Shown piece after piece: positions 1 through 6,670 of a stretch of 64,000 nucleotides of DNA. Both the position numbers and the translations under genes were made by a program. Numbering within the stretch: position 1 is the first letter of the stretch; every line of letters begins with the position of its first letter. The notes under the pieces are model-generated. The model had not been told where the DNA came from and ran no database searches. It saw nothing but the letters and a program-made list of their open reading frames with translations. The DNA is from Arthrobacter sp. M2012083 (GTDB taxonomy: Bacteria; Actinomycetota; Actinomycetes; Actinomycetales; Micrococcaceae): assembly GCF_000281065.1 (NCBI RefSeq), contig NZ_AKKK01000047.1:1-64000 (forward strand). The letters run 5' to 3'.

Positions 1-34
1 GCGGACCGGCGGGCCAGTGACGTGTCCGCGGGCG

Positions 35-526
35 CTAGCTGCGGAAGTTCACGAACTGCAGGTCGGCCTCTTCGAACTTCTTGAGGATGTTCATGGTCTC
101 CTGCAGGTCATCACGGGACTTGGACGTGACACGGAGTTCGTCGCCCTGGATCTGGGACTTGACGGACTTGGGGGCTTCATCGCGGATGATTTTGTTGATC
201 TTCTTGGCGATGTCCTGGGCGATGCCCTCCTTGATGGTGCACTCCAGGCGAAATTCCTTACCGGAGGGGAAAGGCTCACCCTGATCCAGGGACTTCAGGG
301 AAATGCCGCGCTTGATGAGCTTGGACTGGAAGACGTCCAGGACAGCCAGGACGCGGTCCTCGGAATTGGCCTTCATGAGGATCTTTTCGCCACTGAAATC
401 AATCTCAGCGCCGACGCCCTTGAAGTCGTATCGCTGTGCGATTTCCTTCTGGGACTGGTTGAGCGCGTTGGCGACCTCTTGCTTGTCTACCTTGCTTACG
501 ACGTCGAATGTGGATTCGCCTGCCAT
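35..526 (-). CDS. yajQ: YajQ family nucleotide-binding protein
   Basis: 163-aa soluble protein whose whole length matches the YajQ family (DUF520), starting MAGESTFDVVSKVDKQEVAN and continuing with the family's alternating acidic and basic stretches (KGVGAEIDF, DRVLAVLDV, KSVKSQIQGDELRV). Family members adopt a double ferredoxin-like fold; some bind cyclic di-GMP and act as effectors, but whether this one does cannot be read from the sequence. The ATG is preceded by a good Shine-Dalgarno (AAGGAG, 4 nt before the start). The gene is transcribed alone, divergent from the small gene at 709. Length is normal for the family and nothing is missing. Confidence 0.93.
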   Translation of the reverse strand: MAGESTFDVVSKVDKQEVANALNQSQKEIAQRYDFKGVGAEIDFSGEKILMKANSEDRVLAVLDVFQSKLIKRGISLKSLDQGEPFPSGKEFRLECTIKEGIAQDIAKKINKIIRDEAPKSVKSQIQGDELRVTSKSRDDLQETMNILKKFEEADLQFVNFRS

Positions 527-708
527 GACTCTCCTTAGGTTGGGGGCCCTGTGAGGGCGGGTTGGTCTGGCATCCAGCCTAGTACGGAAGGCATGGGTTG
601 GGGCCGTGGACTTCTTTCACAGTTCGCTCACAGCACATGCAGGGTTGGAACTGAGGGTGCTGGTTGAGAGTTGTACCAGTTGGAAGAACGCATCCACGGA
701 GGATCAGC

Positions 709-975
709 ATGAGCAGCAAGGCCGTCCAGTCCATCAGCAAATCCGCATCTGCGGCAGCAGGCTCCATCGGCACGGCTGCAGTTGCCGCAGCCAGTGCCGT
801 AGCTGCCGCGGCCGTGGCAGCGTCGATCGTCCTGAGCCCCGTTCCCGACGCGGCTTCCCGGATGGACGGAGTCCATGCTGATTTGCTGCGGGCCGTGCAG
901 CTCAACCAGATCACCGCCGAGCAGGCCGAGAAGTTCGAAGCCAAACTGGCCGGCAGGATCCTCGGGGAAGCCTGA
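709..975 (+). CDS. Small Ala/Ser-rich hypothetical protein
   Basis: 88-aa protein, not recognised. The ATG at 709 is chosen because GGAGGA lies 5 nt upstream; the reading frame is open further back to a TTG at 664, but that start has no ribosome site. Residues about 10-45 are an almost pure Ala/Val/Ile stretch (for example AVAAAAVAASIVLSPV) that could be one membrane helix or an uncleaved signal. The C-terminal half is a charged amphipathic region (ADLLRAVQLNQITAEQAEKFEAKLAGRILGEA, quoted in parts: ITAEQAEKFEAKL). It sits between yajQ and tRNA-Tyr on the plus strand. No function is proposed. Confidence 0.6.
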   Translation: MSSKAVQSISKSASAAAGSIGTAAVAAASAVAAAAVAASIVLSPVPDAASRMDGVHADLLRAVQLNQITAEQAEKFEAKLAGRILGEA

Positions 976-1103
976 AATACCGCGAAATCCCGGGCGTCCG
1001 GCCTCGATTAGATTCTTCGCAGAAACTTCTGTAAGGTTATCTCTGCCTTCGGTTACCGGATCCAAAAGAAACGGTCTCCGGAAGTGATCTTCTTTTGAAG
1101 TTC

Positions 1104-1185
1104 GGCAGATTACCCGAGCGGCCAAAGGGGGCTGACTGTAAATCAGCTGGCAACGCCTACGGGGGTTCGAATCCCTCATCTGCCA
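1104..1185 (+). tRNA. tRNA-Tyr (GTA)
   Basis: 82-nt cloverleaf with acceptor arms GGCAGAT/ATCTGCC, discriminator A, anticodon GTA inside GACTGTAAATC, and a T-arm loop of GGTTCGAATCC. There is a long class II variable arm, as bacterial tRNA-Tyr requires. CCA is not fully encoded (the sequence continues CCC). A strong terminator follows at once. Confidence 0.95.
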
Positions 1186-1192
1186 CCCAAGG

Positions 1193-1228
1193 AAAATCCC
1201 CGGAACCACTGGTTCCGGGGATTTTTTG
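1193..1228 (+). terminator. Intrinsic terminator after tRNA-Tyr
   Basis: Perfect 15-bp inverted repeat (AAAATCCCCGGAACC, loop ACT, GGTTCCGGGGATTTT) followed by further T residues, 8 nt after the tRNA 3' end. It is A-rich on the 5' side and T-rich on the 3' side, so it could act in both directions. Confidence 0.92.
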
Positions 1229-1283
1229 TGTCCCTAGGGACGCGCGTGGCGGCGACGGGAGCTTCATGTCCGCGGGGGTGTGC

Positions 1284-1343
1284 GGCTGTCACCCACTTTG
1301 AACCGGAAAGCCGGGTGACACGCCGGAAGCCACGGCGTGTCAC
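1284..1343. repeat. Overlapping inverted repeats between tRNA-Tyr and the K+ channel gene
   Basis: Two alternative hairpins share one arm. GTGACACGCCG (1315-1325) pairs perfectly with CGGCGTGTCAC (1333-1343) over a 7-nt loop. The segment GGGTGACA inside the first arm can instead pair with TGTCACCC just upstream. There is no T-tract. The rest of 1229-1422 shows no gene or other signal. Confidence 0.6.
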
Positions 1344-1422
1344 GCCACGTGAGGCCTCGAAGTTGGTGGTGAGCGTACGGCCAAACCAGAGGTCGCCTGG
1401 CAACCCGTTGCGGGACGCTGGA

Positions 1423-2196
1423 CTAAGCCTCGTGCCCCTGCCTGGGCGCGGTCGCTTGCCGGAGTTCCGCGATCTCCATCCGCAGGGCCGCGATCTCCGT
1501 GACCAGATCGGCCATCTCGGCGCGGACGGGTTCCTCGGCCGCCGCAGCCTTGACTTCCGCTGCCGCTGCAACGCCTTCGGCGTTCTCATCGATCCGTTGG
1601 AGCAGCCAGGAAGCGATGGAGGCTGTCACGATACCCAGGACCGCGATTCCGCTCATCATGAGGGCTGCGGCGACGATCCTGCCGATGGGGGTTACCGGGT
1701 AGAGGTCGCCGTAGCCCACGGTGGTGATGGTGGTGATGGCCCACCACGCGGCATCCCCGAAGGTGACGATCTTGGCATCCGGGGCGTTCTGTTCGACATC
1801 CAGCACGGCCAGTGCTCCGATGAGGATAAGCATCGCGGCTGCTCCTGCTACATATGTGGCGACGCGTCCGCGCAGGGTTTCACCGACAGTGCGTTGCAGC
1901 ACGGAGAGCAACGTGACCAGCCGCAGCAACCGGAGTGGCCGGAAGAAGGGGAGCACGACGATGAGGAGTTCGTGCAGGTTCCACAGGAACCAGCGCATCC
2001 GGTCTTCGGCAAGCCAAAGGTTGACGAAGTAGTCCAAGGCGAAGATTCCCCACGTGATCCAGAGAACAACTTCGAAAGGTATTGCCTCGGCACCGCTGAT
2101 GCGGCCGATGACCTGCCACGCGTAAGCCGTGAGGAAAATCAGTGCCGTGGCCATGAGGGGCCATTCAACGAGGTCCCTGTATCGCGCTTGAGTCAT
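1423..2196 (-). CDS. Voltage-gated-type potassium channel
   Basis: 257-aa membrane protein with the layout of prokaryotic six-helix K+ channels. The selectivity filter T-V-G-Y-G-D is at residues 159-164 (context TTITTVGYGDLYPVT), preceded by a pore helix and followed by an inner helix (IVAAALMMSGIAVLGIV). An Arg-containing S4-like helix is visible at about residues 85-100 (FFRPLRLLRLVTLLSVLQR). The C-terminal 45 residues (EMADLVTEIAALRMEIAELRQ) form a predicted coiled coil that would help tetramerisation. No RCK/TrkA regulatory domain is present. The gene has no Shine-Dalgarno; a TAGTAT box at 2203-2208 ends 6 nt before the ATG, implying a leaderless transcript. It stands alone. Confidence 0.92.
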   Translation of the reverse strand: MTQARYRDLVEWPLMATALIFLTAYAWQVIGRISGAEAIPFEVVLWITWGIFALDYFVNLWLAEDRMRWFLWNLHELLIVVLPFFRPLRLLRLVTLLSVLQRTVGETLRGRVATYVAGAAAMLILIGALAVLDVEQNAPDAKIVTFGDAAWWAITTITTVGYGDLYPVTPIGRIVAAALMMSGIAVLGIVTASIASWLLQRIDENAEGVAAAAEVKAAAAEEPVRAEMADLVTEIAALRMEIAELRQATAPRQGHEA

Positions 2197-2233
2197 ACGG
2201 GAATACTAGCCACCGCGGAGGCACTCACCAGCT

Positions 2234-2455
2234 TCAGGCAGCCGGTGTCTCCAGCCAGTAGCCGTCCAAGTGGTGAATCAGTTGACGGCCCAAGCCGCCC
2301 TTGAGTTGGATCCACAGCGTGCTGCGATCGTTGGTCATGCCATCGATGGTTCCCTCGATCCGGTTGCCGCGGGCATCCTGGAGGACCACGTCCTGGTGGC
2401 GGGAGAGTTCCGGCCAAACGTCGCCTTGCGGCCTGGCGGTTTGCAGCGTGCTCAA
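2234..2455 (-). CDS. Small hypothetical protein (RNA-binding-like beta fold possible)
   Basis: 73-aa protein, not assigned to a family. The start is TTG, preceded by GGGGGA at a suitable distance; no ATG is available. The sequence alternates charged and hydrophobic residues (VVLQDARGNRIEGTIDGMTND, then TLWIQLKGGLGRQLIHHL), which resembles a small beta-barrel such as an SH3-like or Sm-like fold, but this is only an impression. An overlapping frame at 2193-2417 is also open and could compete as the real gene. It is divergent from the thioesterase gene. Confidence is limited by its length and the TTG start. Confidence 0.5.
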   Translation of the reverse strand: MSTLQTARPQGDVWPELSRHQDVVLQDARGNRIEGTIDGMTNDRSTLWIQLKGGLGRQLIHHLDGYWLETPAA

Positions 2456-2606
2456 AGGGTCCCCCTTAGGTGTTCGATCAATATGAGTTTCAGATATTGT
2501 GCACGTCTTTCATGAACCGGCGGTAAACGTTAGTGCAATCGTTGTACATAAACGGGCTTTCGGCTAGGAGCCATGTCCATCATGCGATCCGCATATTCCC
2601 CCAGAA

Positions 2607-2624
2607 GTTACCGACGGGTAACAT
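2607..2624 (+). promoter_or_regulatory. Palindromic operator overlapping a -10 box
   Basis: GTTACC-GACG-GGTAAC (2607-2622) is a perfect 6-bp inverted repeat. It overlaps TAACAT (2619-2624), which sits 6 nt before the thioesterase ATG at 2631 and is the likely -10 box of a leaderless promoter. A repressor bound here would block transcription; the regulator is not identified. Confidence 0.55.
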
Positions 2625-2630
2625 TGAGCC

Positions 2631-3176
2631 ATGCACTTGCTACTTCGTACCCTCATGCTGCTGTTCACGTCGTCCAAGCGTTCGCCCCTTGGTGTTTGGG
2701 AAGAGTCATCGCTGCCGTTGCGGGTTCTGCCCACTGACATCGACATCGCGATGCACGTCAATAACGGCATGTACTTCTCGCTGATGGACCTCGGCCGTTT
2801 TGACCTCATGGTCCGCAGCGGCATCTGGACAAGGATGCGCAAACGGGGGTGGAGCCCGGTGGCAGCCGGCGAGACCATCGCTTTCCGCAAGTCGTTGCAA
2901 CTTTGGCAGCAATACACCATCGAAACCCGCATCATCGGGCTGGACACCAAGGCCATCTACTTCGAACAACGCATGGTGGTGGACGGTGAAATCTATGCAC
3001 GGGCACACATTGCCACTCGACTGGTCCACAAGGGCAAGCCTGTCACTCAGGAAGAAATCATCGCCGAGTTCGGGACGCCGCCGGCTGACCTGGAACTGCC
3101 CGAGTGGATCCACGAGTGGCGCGAAAACAATGCCCTTCCCGGAGCGCGTCGTCCCGCCCCACACGTCTGGAGCTAA
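2631..3176 (+). CDS. Hotdog-fold acyl-CoA thioesterase-like protein
   Basis: 181-aa protein of the 4HBT / thioesterase superfamily. The diagnostic segment is TDIDIAMHVNNGMYFSLMDL at about residues 35-54, matching the D-x-x-x-H-x-N-N-x-x-Y pattern of 4-hydroxybenzoyl-CoA thioesterase-type enzymes, followed by the expected long beta-strands (YTIETRIIGLDTKAIYFEQR). It would hydrolyse an acyl-CoA thioester in the cytoplasm; the acyl group is unknown. There is no Shine-Dalgarno, and the TAACAT box 6 nt upstream points to a leaderless start. Its stop codon overlaps the end of the convergent ABC permease gene by 4 nt. Confidence 0.82.
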   Translation: MHLLLRTLMLLFTSSKRSPLGVWEESSLPLRVLPTDIDIAMHVNNGMYFSLMDLGRFDLMVRSGIWTRMRKRGWSPVAAGETIAFRKSLQLWQQYTIETRIIGLDTKAIYFEQRMVVDGEIYARAHIATRLVHKGKPVTQEEIIAEFGTPPADLELPEWIHEWRENNALPGARRPAPHVWS

Positions 3177-3973
3177 ACCCCTACGTCGCGTCGTTGCAGC
3201 GCCACTGCTCCGAGAATGATCAAGGCTAGCGAGATACCGTACAGTCCGGCGCCGGCTCCCCAGTCAGCACCGTTTGCCACGGGCGAGTTGCCGTACGCCC
3301 AGTGGTAAGGGGACAGGTTAAGCAGCCATTCGACGTCGGGACTTTGCCGCCCTACTGCGTTGAACACATATCCGAGGACGGCCACGGCGGCGCCCGCCGC
3401 GATCCCATACACTTTCCGGCCGCCCAGCGCTCCGGCGCAGAGCGCAGCTGTCCCGCTGAGCAACGCCAGGGCGGCGAACAGCAGCACCGCTCCGGCGAGA
3501 TGTCCGACGTCGATGCTTAGCTGCGAGGGCCCGTTCAGTCCCAGCACCAGCAGGAAGACGAGCGCCGACAGCAGCGCGATTCGAACCACTATGGCCAGTG
3601 CGCGCTCGAGAACTACCTGCACCCGGGTGACACTGTGGGCGAGTGTCAGTTCCAGCAATCCGGATTCCTCGTCGCCACCCACGGCCGCTGCGCCCCAGCC
3701 GACAGAGGCCATGGACATCAGCAGGAAGCCGATCAGCCCAAACATGGTGGCTTGGGTGTAACCAGGGCCTGACGCGATTTGATCGTAGTTCAGGGCTTTG
3801 GTCATTTCGGGGGGAAGCGCGTTGATCAGGTCCTGCATCTGCGCACTGCCTCCGATCGAGGGATATAGCGGCAGATAGAGCATGCACGCCGCAGACAAGC
3901 CCACTGCCCATGCCAACGTGGAACGCCACGAGTCAGTCAGGGCCTTCGTGAACAACGGGAGAACCTTAGGCAC
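3173..3973 (-). CDS. ABC-2 type exporter permease
   Basis: 266-aa integral membrane protein with about six helices (for example TMFGLIGFLLMSMASVGWGAAAV and LFAALALLSGTAALCAGAL), matching ABC-2 type permeases. The frame is open to GTG at 4012, but the GTG at 3973 is chosen because GGAAGGAG stands 6 nt upstream and the resulting 8-nt overlap with the ATPase stop fits translational coupling. It pairs with the ATPase encoded immediately upstream and the TetR gene before that, forming a TetR-ATPase-permease operon. The substrate is unknown; such systems usually export drugs or lipid-like compounds. Confidence 0.85.
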   Translation of the reverse strand: MPKVLPLFTKALTDSWRSTLAWAVGLSAACMLYLPLYPSIGGSAQMQDLINALPPEMTKALNYDQIASGPGYTQATMFGLIGFLLMSMASVGWGAAAVGGDEESGLLELTLAHSVTRVQVVLERALAIVVRIALLSALVFLLVLGLNGPSQLSIDVGHLAGAVLLFAALALLSGTAALCAGALGGRKVYGIAAGAAVAVLGYVFNAVGRQSPDVEWLLNLSPYHWAYGNSPVANGADWGAGAGLYGISLALIILGAVALQRRDVGV

Positions 3974-4982
3974 GGTGTGCTCCTTCCGCGCGGGGGCCGG
4001 GTCTGTGACCATGTGCAGGAGTTTGCGCGCTTCCAGGGGACTCGCTGTTCCCCACTGGCTGTCCGATGTAGAGCGTCAATACCGCTTCCTCCAGGTCGGG
4101 TTCCTCGAGGACCAGATCCATCAGGTTCAGCCTGGCCAACTCCTGGACCAGGGGCTGGACACGGCCGGAGAGTGTTGCCGTAGCCTCGACTGCTCCGGCG
4201 ACGTGACCGTCGGCCTTGATCTCCCGTACTGCCACGTTGGCCACGCCGGGCACCCTGGCCAGCAGCGCGCCGACGTCGTGCGGTTCCGTTCCGGTGCTAC
4301 TGAACCGAAGCTGCCGGACGGCTGCCGTCCTGAGCGCCTCCACGGTGGAAACGGTGACGATTTCGCCGTCGCGGAGGATGGCGACGGCGTCGGCGGCCTG
4401 TTGTACTTCGCTAAGGACATGCGAGCTAAGGAATACCGTGGCACCCTCATCCACGGCCTCACGAACCATCGCGTGGAACACCTGCTGAACCAAGGGATCC
4501 AGGCCGCTGGTGGGTTCGTCGAGCACCAGGAGTTCCGGCTTGTGCATGAAGGCCTGCAGGAGTCCGAGCTTCTGTTTGTTGCCTTTGGAGAGCTTCCGGG
4601 TTTGGCGATCGAGGTCAAGGTTCAGCCGCTCGGCGAGTTCGTCGACGTGCCGTTGCTCAACGGGTCCGCTGATGGCCGCGAAGTGTTCCAGCACGCGACG
4701 GCCCGTGGTCCTGTTTTCCAAATGGAGTTCGCCGGGAAGGTAGCCGATCCTGCGGCGAAGGGCAGTGCCTGCCTGGCGCGGGTCCTGGCCCAGCACCGAG
4801 ATGGACCCGGCGCTGGGCCTGATGATGTCCAGAAGGCAGCGCATAATGGTGGTCTTGCCCGCTCCGTTCGGCCCGATGACGCCGAACACTGTCCCCGGTT
4901 CCACTGCGAAGTTGAGCCCATGGAGGACTTCCCGGGCTCCGAATTTCTTGCGCAAACCCTCGACGACAATTGCCTGGGTCAC
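3966..4982 (-). CDS. ABC exporter ATPase
   Basis: 338-aa ATP-binding subunit of an ABC-2 type exporter. Visible motifs are Walker A GPNGAGKTT (about residue 37), signature LSKGNKQKLGLLQAF, Walker B LLVLDEPTSGLD and the switch His in FLSSHVLSE. A C-terminal extension of about 100 residues after the nucleotide-binding domain is typical of this subfamily. The start is GTG, overlapping the TGA of the TetR gene by 4 nt (GTGA), so translation is coupled. It energises the permease encoded next. Confidence 0.93.
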   Translation of the reverse strand: MTQAIVVEGLRKKFGAREVLHGLNFAVEPGTVFGVIGPNGAGKTTIMRCLLDIIRPSAGSISVLGQDPRQAGTALRRRIGYLPGELHLENRTTGRRVLEHFAAISGPVEQRHVDELAERLNLDLDRQTRKLSKGNKQKLGLLQAFMHKPELLVLDEPTSGLDPLVQQVFHAMVREAVDEGATVFLSSHVLSEVQQAADAVAILRDGEIVTVSTVEALRTAAVRQLRFSSTGTEPHDVGALLARVPGVANVAVREIKADGHVAGAVEATATLSGRVQPLVQELARLNLMDLVLEEPDLEEAVLTLYIGQPVGNSESPGSAQTPAHGHRPGPRAEGAHRA

Positions 4983-5656
4983 AGTGCATGCTCCCTTCCG
5001 CCGCTGGTGTTGTCTTGCTGCAAGGCGTCGCGGGCCGCATCCAGGAACCGCGAGTCGGTGTAAAAGCCGTGTGTGTAAATCTCCAGGGCGGGCAGCGTGA
5101 GTTGCCGGAGAAGGTCGGGACCGATGCCGTGGGGCTCCAGGCCGACTGTCCCCAGCGTTCGTGAGAGGTGCCGGCCCAGCAAGAGAATCGACAGGCTGTT
5201 GGAGGCTATGACGACGGCGGTGGACCGGACGTCGTCGAACTTCCGGATGGTGCCGGCTTCGATTCCGGCGTGGATGATGTCCTGTGTCTGCCTGACGACG
5301 GCATCAAAGAAGGCGTCGCCTGCCTCGGACTCATCGATGAGGACGCGGCGGATGTAGGCGATCTCGTCCAAGTACTGGTCGGGGTGGTTGAGGTAATCCC
5401 GGAGTAGTTGCCCCGTGGACTCCGGATCGCTTTTCTCGCGGCCCTGCGTCGCTGTTTGCGCCAGGACGTGCTGGTCGCAAGCGTAGCGGAGCCCGTCTTT
5501 GCTACCGAAATGGTGGATGACCAGGCCTGGACTGACGCCCGCAGCAGCGGCTACCGCCCTGACAGTTGCGCGAACGAACCCTTCGCGGCCGAAGAGCCCG
5601 ATGGCGGCGTCGCGGATTCGCGCACGGGTTGTTAAATCTTCTGCGTTTGAACGCAT
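4979..5656 (-). CDS. TetR family regulator of the adjacent ABC exporter
   Basis: 225-aa TetR/AcrR-type repressor. The N-terminal helix-turn-helix is clear: RARIRDAAIGLFGREGF, then TVRAVAAAAGVSPGLVIHHF followed by GSKDGLRY. The C-terminal ligand domain is helical and unassigned. It is the first gene of the exporter operon, so autoregulation with release by the exported compound is the likely logic. Its promoter is readable: TTGATC (-35), 17-nt spacer, TAGTCT (-10), with the ATG 7 nt later and no Shine-Dalgarno, so the transcript is probably leaderless. Confidence 0.9.
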   Translation of the reverse strand: MRSNAEDLTTRARIRDAAIGLFGREGFVRATVRAVAAAAGVSPGLVIHHFGSKDGLRYACDQHVLAQTATQGREKSDPESTGQLLRDYLNHPDQYLDEIAYIRRVLIDESEAGDAFFDAVVRQTQDIIHAGIEAGTIRKFDDVRSTAVVIASNSLSILLLGRHLSRTLGTVGLEPHGIGPDLLRQLTLPALEIYTHGFYTDSRFLDAARDALQQDNTSGGREHAL

Positions 5657-5663
5657 GTTTCAT

Positions 5664-5692
5664 AGACTAAACAGCTGTTCAACCGGGATCAA
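5664..5692 (-). promoter_or_regulatory. Promoter and operator of the TetR-ABC operon
   Basis: On the minus strand TTGATC (5687-5692) and TAGTCT (5664-5669) are 17 nt apart. The spacer holds the perfect palindrome AACAGCTGTT (5670-5679), ideally placed for a repressor to occlude RNA polymerase. The TetR protein encoded just downstream is the natural candidate. Confidence 0.7.
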
Positions 5693-5798
5693 GGGGTTGC
5701 CGAAAAGGCGTGGTTCCGCATTTATTCCCGGTGACGCGGGAAGCGAACAGGGCCCGCCTCCACGGGACTTAGCGGGAAGGGTCGCGTACCGTGGAACC

Positions 5799-6176
5799 AT
5801 GGCTACAGTTGACATCACTGGAGAACAGTTCGCATCGACCATCGAGGACAACAACATTGTCCTGGTGGATTTCTGGGCGGCCTGGTGCGCCCCGTGCCGT
5901 CAGTTCGCCCCCACCTACGGGGCAGCTTCCGAGAAGCACACTGACGTAGTGTTCGCGAAGGTAGACACCGAGGCTGAGCAGCAGCTCGCCGCTGAAGCCG
6001 GGATCACATCCATCCCGACGCTCATGGCATTCCGCGAAAAGGTCCTTGTCTTCTCGCAGCCGGGAGCCCTCAACGGCCCGCAGTTGGAGCAGGTCATCGA
6101 GGCCGTGAAGGGTCTGGACATGGACGAGGTCCACGCCCACGTTGCCAAGGCGCGTGCCGAGGCCCAGGAAAACTAA
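5799..6176 (+). CDS. Thioredoxin
   Basis: 125-aa thioredoxin-fold protein. The active site is WCAPC (in VDFWAAWCAPCRQFAP), followed by the cis-Pro loop GITSIPTLM. CAPC replaces the classical CGPC, which is tolerated in many actinobacterial thioredoxins and should alter redox potential slightly. A C-terminal charged tail of about 20 residues extends beyond the minimal fold. ATG 5799 is chosen because the homologous domain begins there; the longer open frame upstream has no family support. TACCGT (5787-5792) lies 6 nt before the ATG with no Shine-Dalgarno, so the mRNA is likely leaderless. It probably works as a general cytoplasmic disulfide reductase. Confidence 0.92.
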   Translation: MATVDITGEQFASTIEDNNIVLVDFWAAWCAPCRQFAPTYGAASEKHTDVVFAKVDTEAEQQLAAEAGITSIPTLMAFREKVLVFSQPGALNGPQLEQVIEAVKGLDMDEVHAHVAKARAEAQEN

Positions 6177-6211
6177 GACTTTGCGGCGGCTCGAAACATC
6201 GAGTTCGCCGG

Positions 6212-6255
6212 AACGCATCGAGGTCGCCGGAAAATTCCGGCGACCTCGATGCGTT
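6212..6255. repeat. 21-bp perfect inverted repeat between convergent genes
   Basis: Arms 6212-6232 and 6235-6255 are exact reverse complements, starting AACGCATCGAGG, with a minimal loop. A near copy of the unit CATCGAG(T/G)TCGCCGGAA precedes it at about 6198, and GATTTCGCCGGA follows at about 6282. No T-tract follows, so it is not a classical terminator in either direction, although its position between the convergent thioredoxin and ABM genes suggests transcript-end formation. Confidence 0.75.
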
Positions 6256-6308
6256 TAAGGCGTTCTCGCAGTCCTGCAGCGATTTCGCCGGACTGAAGCA
6301 GGTAGAGC

Positions 6309-6587
6309 CTAGAGCCGTTCCAGCTTGACCGGCTCGGCGAGCAGCGCGCTGAGGGACTCGTTCAGGTCCTGGACGGCGATGCCCTTGGAGTGCTTCTCCA
6401 GAAGCTCCTCGGATTCCCAGCGCTCAGTCAGGACAAGCTTCTCTTCGGTGGCCTCGGTCAGTTCATAGCGGATGCAGCCGGGCTCGTTGACGACCTCGTC
6501 GATCGCGATGTCCAAAGCGAGCTTCACGCGGAAGAATTCGCCTTCGTTGGGGATGAACGTGGCCTGCAGGTCAATGGGTTCACTCAT
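6309..6587 (-). CDS. Antibiotic biosynthesis monooxygenase (ABM) domain protein
   Basis: 92-aa protein covering a single ABM / quinol monooxygenase-like dimeric alpha-beta barrel. Typical features are a central EPGCIRYELTEA strand and the LTERWESEELLEKHSKG helix, which match the family's PGC..YEL and E.W.s.eal..H patterns. Members include cofactor-free oxygenases and simple stress proteins, so substrate and reaction are unknown. TAGGGT lies 7 nt before the ATG, suggesting a leaderless mRNA, although TGGAG could also act as a weak Shine-Dalgarno. Confidence 0.82.
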   Translation of the reverse strand: MSEPIDLQATFIPNEGEFFRVKLALDIAIDEVVNEPGCIRYELTEATEEKLVLTERWESEELLEKHSKGIAVQDLNESLSALLAEPVKLERL

Positions 6588-6670
6588 GGCTCCAACCCTA
6601 CCGGCAGGACACGGCGTCGCTGGAGGCGGTTACGGTTCTGTTGCGCGCCGTCCCTTGGTAGCGTTCCGTC

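Noticed and set aside
1228..2304. 358-codon plus-strand open frame opposite the K+ channel gene
   Set aside because: It begins inside the terminator region and covers the channel gene in antisense; no domain, no ribosome site, composition of a shadow frame.
2193..2417. Alternative 74-codon frame overlapping the small gene at 2234-2455
   Set aside because: Its translation is Pro/Arg-rich and looks like a shifted frame; the 2234-2455 frame has a better ribosome site and more protein-like composition.
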